This document shows, in pieces, positions 45,422-53,785 of a stretch of 64,000 nucleotides of DNA. Both the position numbers and the translations under genes were made by a program. Each line of letters opens with the position of its first letter. The first letter of the stretch is position 1. The stretch comes from Isoptericola jiangsuensis (GTDB lineage: Bacteria; Actinomycetota; Actinomycetes; Actinomycetales; Cellulomonadaceae): positions 1,426,001-1,490,000 of the forward strand of contig NZ_PDJJ01000001.1 in assembly GCF_002563715.1 (NCBI RefSeq). The letters are read 5' to 3'. The notes below the pieces were generated by a model. That model was not told where the DNA came from. It worked only from the letters and a program-made list of their open reading frames with translations, and did not search any database.

Positions 45422-45805
45422 TCACTCCTCGAAGGTGTTGAGGAGGCTGAACGCCGCACGCTCCAGGTAGTCCCACAGCTGGGACTCGTGGGCCGGGGCC
45501 AGGTCGAGGGCGTCGACCGCCGTGCGCATGTGGAGCAGCCAGCGGTCCCGCGCGTCCGGGTTCACCTTGAACGGCGCGTGCCGCATCCGCAGCCGCGGGT
45601 GACCCCGCTGCTCGCTGTACGTCGACGGACCGCCCCAGTACTGCTCCAGGAACATCGTCAGGCGCACCTTGGCAGGACCGAGGTCCTCCTCGGGGTACAT
45701 GGGGCGCAGCACCTCGTCGGTCGCCACACCGTCGTAGAACACGTCGACGAGCCGGACGAAGACGTCGTGCCCGCCGACCTCCTCGAAAAAGCTGGGGGTC
45801 GTCAC
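45422..45805 (-). CDS. glbO: Truncated haemoglobin, group II (trHbO)
   Basis: A 127-residue 2-on-2 globin. [37 protein letters not shown] covers helices A-E with the B10 Tyr (FYDGV), and [24 protein letters not shown] includes the GP loop and proximal His (RHAPF, ~75) typical of trHb[13 protein letters not shown] carries the G8 Trp that marks group II. Such globins bind O2 tightly and are linked to oxygen delivery or detoxification of reactive nitrogen/oxygen species. GTG 45805-45803 is preceded by GGGAGGATGG. It is divergent from the EIIB gene. Confidence 0.95.
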   Translation of the reverse strand: MTTPSFFEEVGGHDVFVRLVDVFYDGVATDEVLRPMYPEEDLGPAKVRLTMFLEQYWGGPSTYSEQRGHPRLRMRHAPFKVNPDARDRWLLHMRTAVDALDLAPAHESQLWDYLERAAFSLLNTFEE

Positions 45806-45953
45806 GCCGCCATCCTCCCAGACCCGCGTGCCCGGGCGGACGTGGCACCGGTCACCCGCACGTCGCCCCCGCCGGGCCCGGGCGGAGGGGTTAGGCTGGG
45901 GGGCGGACCTGCAACGACGCGATCCGCACGACCAGAGACTGGGGAGACACCGA

Positions 45954-46193
45954 ATGAGCAAGGCGGAAGACATCCTCGAGGCGCTCGGCGGCACGGCCAA
46001 CGTGGTCGAGCTGGAGCCCTGCATCACCCGGTTGCGCGTGCAGGTGTCCGACCCCGCCCTCGTCGACGAGGACGGCCTGAAGTCCTCCGGGGCGTTCGGC
46101 GTCGTCCGGTCCGGGCGCATCATCCAGGTCATCGTCGGGCCCGAGGCCGACAACCTCGCCGCCGAGCTCGACGGCCGGCTCGCCTCGGCCTGA
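45954..46193 (+). CDS. Stand-alone PTS EIIB domain (glucose family)
   Basis: A 79-residue protein that is a complete EIIB of the glucose/N-acetylglucosamine PTS family: [27 protein letters not shown] with the phospho-accepting C23, then [29 protein letters not shown] relays phosphate from EIIA to the incoming sugar bound by EIIC. No EIIA, EIIC, HPr or EI gene is in the window, so it must work with a distant permease or have a regulatory role. GGGGAG lies 8 bases before ATG 45954, and TTAGGCT near 45892 may be the -10. Confidence 0.9.
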   Translation: MSKAEDILEALGGTANVVELEPCITRLRVQVSDPALVDEDGLKSSGAFGVVRSGRIIQVIVGPEADNLAAELDGRLASA

Positions 46194-46204
46194 CCGCGAC
46201 GCAC

Positions 46205-46239
46205 GACCGGGCCGTCGGGGACTCCCCGACGGCCCGGTC
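46205..46239. terminator. Bidirectional terminator between EIIB and MscS genes
   Basis: A 16-bp perfect inverted repeat (46205-46220 and 46224-46239, GACCGGGCCGTCGGGG and complement) closes on ACT, 11 bases after the EIIB stop and between convergent genes. Confidence 0.9.
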
Positions 46240-46270
46240 CGTCACGCCTCCGGCTCGCCCCGGCGTCGGG

Positions 46271-47317
46271 TCACGGGTTCTCGACGTCCGTGGCCGCCGC
46301 GGTCCGCGTCGACGTCTCGCCGCGCCGGATGCCCGCCGCGCGCAGCTCGGCCTGCGCGGCGAGGAGCAGCGCCCGGGACACCTCCCACTGCATGCCCGGA
46401 CGCACCTGCGCCAGGATCGTGAACGTCATCGAGATGTCCGAGACCATGTCGACGCCGCTGCGCACCGCCGGCGGCTCGATGAACTCGGCCGCGAACGTCT
46501 CGTCCGCGGCGACGGTCTCCGCCGCGCGGTCCAGCGCGGCCCGCACGGTCGAGATGTCGGAGTCCACCGGGACGCGCACCTCCGCCACCGCGCGCGACCA
46601 GCGCTGCGTCCGGTTGCCCGCCCGCAGGATCTCGCCGTTGCGCACCCACCACAGGGTGCCGTCGACGGCGCGCACCTGCGTGGTGCGCAGCTGCACCTCC
46701 TCGATGACGCCCTCGGCGCCCGACCCGAGGTCGACGACGTCACCCACGCCGTACTGGTCCTCGATGAGGATGAAGATGCCCGAGATGAAGTCCGTGACGA
46801 GCGACTGCGCGCCGAAGCCGATCGCGACGCCCACGAGACCGGCCGACGCGAGCAGCGGGCCCACGTTCATGCCGAGCTCCGCCAGGATGCTCAGCACGAT
46901 CATGACGCCGATGACGATGTTCGCCGCCGAGTTCAGCACCGACCCCACGGTGCGCGCGCGCTGCGCGCGCCGCTCGTTCGCCAGCGGGTTCGCCACCGCG
47001 ATCGCGTCCTCGACCAGCGGGGTCCGGCGCATCCAGTCCTTCCAGGACCCCTCCGTGCCCTTCGGCGCGCCGACCGCGATCCGCTCCGTCACGTGGCTGA
47101 TCACGCGGCGCAGCACCACCAGCAGGACGACGCCGACGACGAGGATGACGATGACGTGCAGCGGCCAGCCGCTGAACCACTCCCAGAACGACCTGCCGGC
47201 CTGGCCGACCGCGTCGCTCGTCTGCTCCAGCACGCCCTCGCTGGTCGACGGGTCGGGGGACGGCGTCGTGGCGTACCACAGGTTCATGGCGGTGGGTGAG
47301 ATCAGCACGAGAGCCAC
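46271..47317 (-). CDS. Mechanosensitive ion channel, MscS family
   Basis: A 348-residue membrane protein. TM1 is GWPLHVIVILVVGVVLLVVLRRV (~48-70); a second hydrophobic segment (SAANIVIGVMIVLSILAELG) precedes the pore helix TM3 GPLLASAGLVGVAIGFGAQSLVTDFISGIFILIEDQYGVGDVV, which carries the Gly/Ala pattern and the G-to-beta-domain transition typical of MscS. The cytoplasmic beta and alpha/beta domains follow (VQLRTTQVRAVDGTLWWVRNGEI). It opens under membrane tension and releases solutes on hypo-osmotic shock, complementing the osmoprotectant importer at the left end. GTG 47317 is chosen because GGGAG lies 5 bases upstream; ATG 47287 would shorten it by ten residues. Confidence 0.92.
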   Translation of the reverse strand: MALVLISPTAMNLWYATTPSPDPSTSEGVLEQTSDAVGQAGRSFWEWFSGWPLHVIVILVVGVVLLVVLRRVISHVTERIAVGAPKGTEGSWKDWMRRTPLVEDAIAVANPLANERRAQRARTVGSVLNSAANIVIGVMIVLSILAELGMNVGPLLASAGLVGVAIGFGAQSLVTDFISGIFILIEDQYGVGDVVDLGSGAEGVIEEVQLRTTQVRAVDGTLWWVRNGEILRAGNRTQRWSRAVAEVRVPVDSDISTVRAALDRAAETVAADETFAAEFIEPPAVRSGVDMVSDISMTFTILAQVRPGMQWEVSRALLLAAQAELRAAGIRRGETSTRTAAATDVENP

Positions 47318-47446
47318 GGTAGCTCCCGAGGTCGGCCTCGTGAACCGCCCCCGGGACCCTCGGCCGACCCGCCCGGAGGGGCGTCGGCACCGTCCGTGCA
47401 GCGTGCGGGCGGTGCCACGCCGGTGCGGAAGTGGCAGGATCGTCCC

Positions 47447-49621
47447 GTGAGCACCCCCGAGACGTCCCAGGCCGTGCCCGAGGCCGCCGCGCCCGACGCC
47501 CTGCGTGAGCTCGCCGCCGCGCACGGCGTGCTCACCGAGTACCACCGGTACGGCGGCGGCGTCGTCCAGGTGTCCGACGCCACGCTCGTGGCCGTCCTCA
47601 CGGCGCTCGGTGTCGCGGCCTCCACCCCGGGCGAGGTGGCGCACAGCCTGCGCCGCGCCCGCGACGACGAGTGGCGCAGCGTCCTGCCGCCCGCCGTCGT
47701 CGTCCGCCAGGGCGACCGCCACGACGTCCCCGTGCACGTCACCCACGGCGCGTCCGTGCACGTCTGGCTCGAGGTCGAGGGCGCCGAGCCCACCGCGCGC
47801 CCGCACCAGGTGCGTCCGCGGCGCGACCTCGACCAGGTCGACGTGTTCGTCGAGCCGCGCGAGGTCGACGGCCGTCAGGTCGGGCGGGCCACGTTCGCCG
47901 TCCCGACGGACCTGCCGCTCGGCTGGCACACCCTGCACGCGCTCACCGAGGGGCACGAGGTCACCACGACGCTCGTCGTCACCCCGCGCCGGCTCGAGCT
48001 CCCCGCCGACCTCGACCGCCGCCAGGCGTGGGGCGTGCTCGTGCAGCTCTACTCGGTGCGGTCCCGCACGTCGTGGGGGATGGGCGACCTCGCCGACCTC
48101 GCCGACCTCGCCTGGCTCACCGCGCACCGGGCCGGCGCCGACTTCGTCGCCGTCAACCCGCTCGCCGCCGCCGAGCCCGTCACCCCTCTCACCCCGTCGC
48201 CGTACCTGCCGACGTCCCGCCGGTTCGGCAGCCCCCTGTACGTGCGCGTCGAGGACATCCCCGAGACGGCGTACCTGTCCGCCGCGGACCGCTCGCTGGT
48301 CGAGTGGGCGTCCGACCCCGTGCGCGACCTCGCCTCCGACGACGGCCCCATCGACCGCGACGCCGTGTGGGACGCGAAGAAGGCCGCGCTGGAGGTCGTG
48401 CACACCGCACCGCGCCGCGCGTCCCGGCAGGCGGCGTTCGAGGCGTTCGTCGCCGAGCAGGGCACCGGCCTGCGCGACTTCGCGACGTGGTGCGCCCTCA
48501 CCGAGGAGCTCGGCGGCGGACGCTGGCCCTCCGACCTCGCCGACCCCGCCTCGCCCGCCGTCGCGCAGGCCCGCGAGCGCCTCGCCGACCGCGTCGACTT
48601 CTACACCTGGCTCCAGTGGGTGTTCGACGAGCAGAAGCACGACACGCAGCGCACCGCCGTCGAGGCCGGCATGCGGATCGGCATCGTCCACGACCTCGCC
48701 GTCGGCGTGCACCCCGACGGGGCGGACGCCTGGGCCAACGCGGGCGTCCTCGCCCCCGGCGTCGGCGTCGGCGCCCCGCCCGACATGTACAACCAGCAGG
48801 GCCAGGACTGGTCCCAGCCGCCGTGGAACCCGCGCGCCCTCGCGCACGCCGGGTACGCGCCCTACCGGGACATGCTCCGCACGGTCCTGCGGCACGCCGG
48901 TGCGCTGCGCGTCGACCACGTCCTCGGGCTGTTCCGGCTCTGGTGGGTCCCGCAGGGCATGTCGCCCACGCAGGGCGCGTACGTCCGCTACGACCACGAC
49001 GCCCTCGTCGGCATCCTGTGCCTGGAGGCGCAGCGCGCCGGGGCGATCGTGGTGGGGGAGGACCTCGGCGTCTTCGAGCCGTGGGTGCGCGACTACCTCG
49101 CCGACCGTGGCGTCCTCGGCACGTCCGTGTTCTGGTTCGAGAAGGACGGCGACCAGCCCACCGCCCCGCAGGACTACCGCCACCTCACCCTCGCGTCCGT
49201 CGGCACGCACGACATGCCGCCGACGGCCGGCTACCTCGCCGGGGAGCACGTGGACCTGCGTGAACGCCTCGGCCTGCTCACCGAGGACGCGCAGGTGCTG
49301 CGCGGCCGCGCCCGTGCCGAGCGCGCCGCCGCCGTCCGCACCCTGGCCGAACAGGGCCTCGTGGGGGACAACCCGTCCGAGCGGGAGGTCGTCGAGGCGC
49401 TGCACCGCTACCTGCGTCGCTCCCGGGCCGCCCTGGTCGGCGTGCAGCTCGTCGACGCCGTGGGGGAGCGCCGCTCCCAGAACCAGCCCGGCACCGACCG
49501 CGAGTACCCGAACTGGAAGGTCCCGCTGGGCGACTCCGCGGGCAACCCGGTGCTCGTCGAGGACCTGTTCGACAACGCCCGCCTGCGTTCCCTGTTCGCC
49601 GCGGTCGCGCAGGGTCGCTGA
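47447..49621 (+). CDS. malQ: 4-alpha-glucanotransferase (amylomaltase)
   Basis: A 724-residue GH77 enzyme with the extended N-terminal domain usual in actinobacterial MalQ (residues 1-190, beta-rich). The catalytic barrel begins at RRQAWGVLVQLYSVRSRTSWGMGDLADL. Catalytic residues: nucleophile Asp in ALRVDHVLGLFRLWW, acid/base Glu in IVVGEDLGVF and transition-state Asp in ASVGTHDMPPTAGY. The enzyme transfers alpha-1,4-glucan segments between maltodextrins in glycogen/maltose metabolism. GTG 47447 is 36 codons before the first recognisable helix of the N-terminal domain; no strong ribosome binding site is seen. It stands alone and ends at a strong hairpin. Confidence 0.94.
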   Translation: MSTPETSQAVPEAAAPDALRELAAAHGVLTEYHRYGGGVVQVSDATLVAVLTALGVAASTPGEVAHSLRRARDDEWRSVLPPAVVVRQGDRHDVPVHVTHGASVHVWLEVEGAEPTARPHQVRPRRDLDQVDVFVEPREVDGRQVGRATFAVPTDLPLGWHTLHALTEGHEVTTTLVVTPRRLELPADLDRRQAWGVLVQLYSVRSRTSWGMGDLADLADLAWLTAHRAGADFVAVNPLAAAEPVTPLTPSPYLPTSRRFGSPLYVRVEDIPETAYLSAADRSLVEWASDPVRDLASDDGPIDRDAVWDAKKAALEVVHTAPRRASRQAAFEAFVAEQGTGLRDFATWCALTEELGGGRWPSDLADPASPAVAQARERLADRVDFYTWLQWVFDEQKHDTQRTAVEAGMRIGIVHDLAVGVHPDGADAWANAGVLAPGVGVGAPPDMYNQQGQDWSQPPWNPRALAHAGYAPYRDMLRTVLRHAGALRVDHVLGLFRLWWVPQGMSPTQGAYVRYDHDALVGILCLEAQRAGAIVVGEDLGVFEPWVRDYLADRGVLGTSVFWFEKDGDQPTAPQDYRHLTLASVGTHDMPPTAGYLAGEHVDLRERLGLLTEDAQVLRGRARAERAAAVRTLAEQGLVGDNPSEREVVEALHRYLRRSRAALVGVQLVDAVGERRSQNQPGTDREYPNWKVPLGDSAGNPVLVEDLFDNARLRSLFAAVAQGR

Positions 49622-49634
49622 CCTCCCCGCGACG

Positions 49635-49671
49635 CAGCGCAGGCCCCCGCGACTCGCGGGGGCCTGCGCTG
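49635..49671. terminator. Bidirectional terminator between malQ and pepN
   Basis: A 17-bp perfect inverted repeat (49635-49651 and 49655-49671, core CGCAGGCCCCCGCG) closes on ACT between the two convergent genes, 13 bases after the malQ stop. Confidence 0.9.
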
Positions 49672-49696
49672 TGCCGGCGAGGTCTGCGCCGGCTCG

Positions 49697-52267
49697 TCAG
49701 GCGGCGTCGGCCGCCTGGGCGGCCAGGGCCCGCTCGGTGCCCGCGAGGCCCTCGACGACCATGCGGCGCAGGGCCGCGGCGGCGTCGGGGTGGGCGTCGA
49801 GCCAGCCGCGGGCGGCGTCGCGCAGCTCCACCGAGGCCAGCGGTGCCGGGTAGAGACCCTCGATGAGCTCCTCGGCGATGTGGTAGCTGCGGGTCTCCCA
49901 GACGGGCAGCAGCGCGTCGACGTAGCGCTGCGCGAACGGTGCGAGCACGGTCGGGTCGACGACGTGCACGAACCCGGCGGCGGTGGCGCGGATGATCGCG
50001 TTGGGCGCGTCCGCGTCGTCGACGACGGACGCGAAGGCGCGCTCCTTCGCCTCGACCGTCGGGACGGCGGCGCGGGCCCGGGCGGCGGCCTGACGGCCGG
50101 TCGCGGTGTCGTCGGCGGCGAGCGCGGCGTCGATCTCGGTCTCGTCGGCGTCGCCGAGGAGCACGAGGCCCTCGAGGAGCTCCCAGCGCAGGTCGGTGTC
50201 GACGGTGAGGCCGTCGAGCGTCACCGAACCGTCGAGCAGCCCGCGCAGCGGCGCGACGTGCGCGGACGTCGAGGACAGCGCCGCGAAGTACTTGACGAGC
50301 TGGAGCTGGAGGTCGGACCCGGCGTCGGCGGCCTGCGCGAGCCGCCACAGGGTGTCGCCGACGCGCTCCGCGACGGCGGCCCGACGGGCGGGCGCGACGT
50401 AGGAGCGGGCGGCGAGCCCGAGCTGGGCGAGCGTGGTGCGCACGGTGGTCGACTCGGTCTCGGCGGCGATGTTGCCCAGCACGAGGTCGACGTAGGCGGA
50501 CGCAGGCGTCTCGCCGTCGCGGACGGCGTCCCACACGGAGCCCCACACGAGGGAGCGCGCGAGCGGGTCGGCGATGCGGGAGAGGTGCTCGACGGCGAAC
50601 GCGAGCGACGCGTCGTCGAGACGCACCTTGGCGTAGGCGAGGTCGTCGTCGTTGACGAGGACGAGGCCGGGCCGGTCGACGCCGACGAGCTCGGGGATCT
50701 CGGTGCGCTCCCCGTCGACGTCGACGTGCACGGACCGGGTCCGCACGACGGCGCCGGACGCGTCGAGGTCGTAGAAGCCGATGCCGAGGCGGTGCGGGCG
50801 GATCGTCGGGTGGTCGGCGGGCGCGGTCTGCGTGATCGCGAACGACGTGACGACGCCGTCGGCGTCGGTGCCGATCTCGGGACGCAGCGTGTTGACGCCG
50901 GCCGTCTCGAGCCAGATCTTCGACCAGGCCGTGAGGTCGCGGCCGCTGGTGGCCTCGAGCTCGACGAGGAGGTCCGTGAGCTCGGTGTTGCCCCACGCGT
51001 GCTTGCGGAAGTACGCGGAGACGCCGCTGATGAACTCGTCGCGACCCACCCAGGCGACGAGCTGCTTGAGCACCGAGGCGCCCTTGGCGTAGGTGATGCC
51101 GTCGAAGTTGACCTGGACGTCCTCCAGGTCGTTGATGGCGGCGACGATCGGGTGGGTGGAGGGGAGCTGGTCCTGGCGGTAGGCCCAGGTCTTCTCCATC
51201 GCGTTGAACGTCGTCCAGGCGGCCTCCCACTCGGTGGCCTCGGCCGTGGCGAGCGTGGACGCGTACTCGGCGAACGACTCGTTGAGCCAGAGGTCGTTCC
51301 ACCACTTCATCGTGACGAGGTCGCCGAACCACATGTGGGCGAGCTCGTGCAGGATCGTCACGACGCGACGCTCGCGCACGGCGTCGGTCACCTTGGAGCG
51401 GAAGACGTACGACTCGGTGAACGTGACGCAGCCGGGGTTCTCCATCGCGCCCATGTTGTACTCGGGCACGAAGAGCTGGTCGTACTTGTCGAACGGGTAG
51501 GGGACGCCGAACGTCTCCTCGTAGAACGCGAAGCCCTGGCGGGTGGTCTCCATGATGGCGTCGGCGTCGAGGTGCGCGGACAGCGAGGACCGGCAGAACA
51601 CGCCGAGCGGGATCACGCGGCCGTCGGCGGACGTGACCTCGCCGCGCTCCACGGCGTAGGGGCCCGCGACGAGCGCCACGAGGTAGCTGGAGATGCGCGG
51701 GGTGGCGCCGAACTCCCAGCGGGCGGTCTCGACGGCGGCGTCGGTCGCGTGGACGGCGGGCGTCGGCTCCGGGGTCGGCTGGTTGGACACGACGTGCCAG
51801 CGGGCGGGCGCCGTGACCGACAGCTGGAAGGGCGCCTTGAGGTCCGGCTGCTCGAACGTCGCGAAGACGCGGCGGGCGTCGGGGACCTCGAACTGGGTGT
51901 AGAGGTAGACCTCGCCGTCGACGGGGTCGACGAACCGGTGCAGGCCCTCGCCGGTGTTCATGTAGGCGCAGTCGGCGACGACGCGCACCTCGTTCTCGGC
52001 CGCCAGGTCGGTCAGCGCGATGCGGGAGTCCGCGAACACGGCGGCGACGTCGAGGGCGCGTCCGTTGAGGACGACCTCGCGCACGGTCGGCGCGACGAGG
52101 TCGAGGAACGTGCTCGCGCCCTCGGTCGCGGTGAACCTGAGGACGGTGGTCGAGGAGAACGTCTCCGCGCCGGTGGTCAGGTCGAGGTCGATGGCGTAGG
52201 ACTCGACGCCGTGCACGACGGCGGCGCGCTCGATCGCCTCGGCGCGGGTGAGGTTCTCTCCGGGCAC
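49697..52267 (-). CDS. pepN: Aminopeptidase N (M1 family)
   Basis: An 856-residue zinc aminopeptidase. The substrate-anchoring GAMEN motif is in EYNMGAMENPG (~265) and the zinc site in TILHELAHMWFGD, with the third ligand Glu 18 residues on in LWLNESFAEYAS (HExxHx18E). The N-terminal beta domain (1-190) and the C-terminal ERAP1-like helical domain (~530-856) are complete. It removes N-terminal residues from peptides in the cytoplasm; no signal peptide is present. GTG 52267-52265 is chosen because AAGGGAG lies 6 bases upstream. It is divergent from the proline-rich membrane protein gene. Confidence 0.95.
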   Translation of the reverse strand: MPGENLTRAEAIERAAVVHGVESYAIDLDLTTGAETFSSTTVLRFTATEGASTFLDLVAPTVREVVLNGRALDVAAVFADSRIALTDLAAENEVRVVADCAYMNTGEGLHRFVDPVDGEVYLYTQFEVPDARRVFATFEQPDLKAPFQLSVTAPARWHVVSNQPTPEPTPAVHATDAAVETARWEFGATPRISSYLVALVAGPYAVERGEVTSADGRVIPLGVFCRSSLSAHLDADAIMETTRQGFAFYEETFGVPYPFDKYDQLFVPEYNMGAMENPGCVTFTESYVFRSKVTDAVRERRVVTILHELAHMWFGDLVTMKWWNDLWLNESFAEYASTLATAEATEWEAAWTTFNAMEKTWAYRQDQLPSTHPIVAAINDLEDVQVNFDGITYAKGASVLKQLVAWVGRDEFISGVSAYFRKHAWGNTELTDLLVELEATSGRDLTAWSKIWLETAGVNTLRPEIGTDADGVVTSFAITQTAPADHPTIRPHRLGIGFYDLDASGAVVRTRSVHVDVDGERTEIPELVGVDRPGLVLVNDDDLAYAKVRLDDASLAFAVEHLSRIADPLARSLVWGSVWDAVRDGETPASAYVDLVLGNIAAETESTTVRTTLAQLGLAARSYVAPARRAAVAERVGDTLWRLAQAADAGSDLQLQLVKYFAALSSTSAHVAPLRGLLDGSVTLDGLTVDTDLRWELLEGLVLLGDADETEIDAALAADDTATGRQAAARARAAVPTVEAKERAFASVVDDADAPNAIIRATAAGFVHVVDPTVLAPFAQRYVDALLPVWETRSYHIAEELIEGLYPAPLASVELRDAARGWLDAHPDAAAALRRMVVEGLAGTERALAAQAADAA

Positions 52268-52495
52268 GGGTGCTCCCTTGGACGGTGGCAGGTCGGCGGG
52301 CCGCGAGGTCGTCGCGACACGCGGTCGATCATGCCATCTCCGTGGTGCGCTCCTGAACGTGTTTCCGGGCCCCCGCGGGGGAAATCCGGGGGACAGGGGT
52401 TCGACCTGTGACGGTGGGTCGTGACATCCTGCGCGTTGCGTGTCATCGCGTCGCGCGAGGTCGAGTGCCTCGCCGGGACGCGGGAAGGAGCTCAG

Positions 52496-53710
52496 ATGTC
52501 CGGCACCGTGCCGCCCCCTCCGCCCCCCGGGCCTGCGTCGCCGCAGCCCGGTGCCGAGCGGTCGCAGGTCCCGCGCCAGGCCCCGCCGTCGTTCGCCCCG
52601 GGCGGTGCGCGGCCCGGGTCGGCCGCGTCCCCGGCGTCCCCGTCGACGGCGGCGTCCCCGGCCCCGGCCCGGGACCCGCACGCCACGCAGGTGCACCAGA
52701 ACCTCCACGCGCCGGTCCCGCCGGCGCCGGGGTCGGTCGCCTCGCCGTCGGCGGCCTCCCCCGGCTACCCGCCGGCGCAGGCCACGGCCGCGTACCCGCC
52801 CGCGCCGACCGCCGCCTACCCGCCGGCGCAGGCGACCGCCGCGTACCCGCCGGGGTCGGCCACCTACCCGCCGCGGTCCACGACCCCGCCCGCGCAGGCG
52901 ACGGCCGCGATGGCGCCGGTGGCACCGGCGGCGGGCTCGTACCCTCCGGCGGCGCAGCAGACGGCTGCCGTGCCCCCGCCCGCCCCGGCGACGCACCGGT
53001 CCGCGCCGGCCCGGCAGCCCGTCTACTCCCAGCCGGCCCCGCAGGCGCCGGGCTACGGGTACACGCCCGAGCAGCACGCGTACGCCCAGCCGTCGGCGCA
53101 CGGCGCGGGCGCCCCGCAGGGGGGCCCGGCGACCACGCAGAACCCGGCCGTCGGTCGGTCGCGGGGTCGCCGGCTCAGCCCGGGATGGCTCGCGTTCATC
53201 GCGGTGGACGTGGTGCTCCTCGTGGTCGCGCTGGTGTTCGTCGTCCAGGCGCTGACGGGGCCGGACGTCCCCAGCGTGTCGACGCCGTCGGACACGCCGG
53301 CCGCGGCGGCCGAGGGGGACGGCCAGGACCAGGGGGAGGCGGAAGCGGTCGCGTTCGGCGCGCAGGTCGCCGAGCTCCGGTCGCCGTCGCGCAACATCAG
53401 CTGCCAGATCTTCGAGGCCGGGGTCTCGTGCGGCATCGCCGAGCTCAACCAGCGCCCCGCGCCCGTGGAGGGCTGCGACGGGTCGTCCGGCTACGTGGTG
53501 ACCCTGGACTCGGTCGGCGACGTCGCGCTGCCGTGCGTCGACTCCAAGCCGAAGAAGGCCCCGAAGAAGCTCGACGAGCTCGCCTACGGGGAGTCCGTCA
53601 CCGAGGGCGACTTCACGTGCACCTCGGAGCAGGACGGCATGTACTGCCGCCACGACCCGTCGGGCAACGGCTTCTCGCTGGCCCGGGCCGGGATCGGCGC
53701 CACGTCGTAG
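52496..53710 (+). CDS. Proline-rich membrane protein with Cys-rich extracellular domain
   Basis: A 404-residue protein in three parts. Residues 1-210 are low-complexity Pro/Ala/Gln/Tyr with repeats of AYPPAQATA and similar, probably cytoplasmic and disordered. One transmembrane helix follows (WLAFIAVDVVLLVVALVFVVQAL, ~225-247). The exported C-terminal part (~285-404) has six cysteines in NISCQIFEAGVSCGI, VEGCDG, ALPCVD, FTCTSEQDGMYCRH and ends GNGFSLARAGI, a pattern I associate with uncharacterised actinobacterial secreted domains (SPSxNIxC ... GxGFxLxR). Function unknown. GAAGGAG lies 6 bases before ATG 52496. Six cysteines outside the membrane suggest three disulfides. Confidence 0.78.
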   Translation: MSGTVPPPPPPGPASPQPGAERSQVPRQAPPSFAPGGARPGSAASPASPSTAASPAPARDPHATQVHQNLHAPVPPAPGSVASPSAASPGYPPAQATAAYPPAPTAAYPPAQATAAYPPGSATYPPRSTTPPAQATAAMAPVAPAAGSYPPAAQQTAAVPPPAPATHRSAPARQPVYSQPAPQAPGYGYTPEQHAYAQPSAHGAGAPQGGPATTQNPAVGRSRGRRLSPGWLAFIAVDVVLLVVALVFVVQALTGPDVPSVSTPSDTPAAAAEGDGQDQGEAEAVAFGAQVAELRSPSRNISCQIFEAGVSCGIAELNQRPAPVEGCDGSSGYVVTLDSVGDVALPCVDSKPKKAPKKLDELAYGESVTEGDFTCTSEQDGMYCRHDPSGNGFSLARAGIGATS

Positions 53711-53743
53711 CGGTGAGCGCCCCGGCAGGGGCGGGCCGGTGAC

Positions 53744-53780
53744 CGACCGGGCGGCGTCGCACGTCGACGCCGCCCGGTCG
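53744..53780. terminator. Bidirectional terminator between the proline-rich protein and M13 peptidase genes
   Basis: A 16-bp perfect inverted repeat (53744-53759 and 53765-53780, CGACCGGGCGGCGTCG and complement) with loop CACGT, between convergent genes. Confidence 0.88.
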
Positions 53781-53785
53781 TCGTC

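Noticed and set aside
46271-49405. A 1044-codon open frame on the minus strand spanning mscS and the region opposite malQ
   Set aside because: Only the MscS part has recognisable motifs; upstream of about 47317 the frame is antisense to malQ and has the Val/Gly/Arg/Asp composition of a GC-rich shadow.
49697-53653. A 1318-codon extension of aminopeptidase N
   Set aside because: The extra N-terminal 460 codons are antisense to the proline-rich membrane protein gene; a good ribosome binding site marks the real start at 52267.
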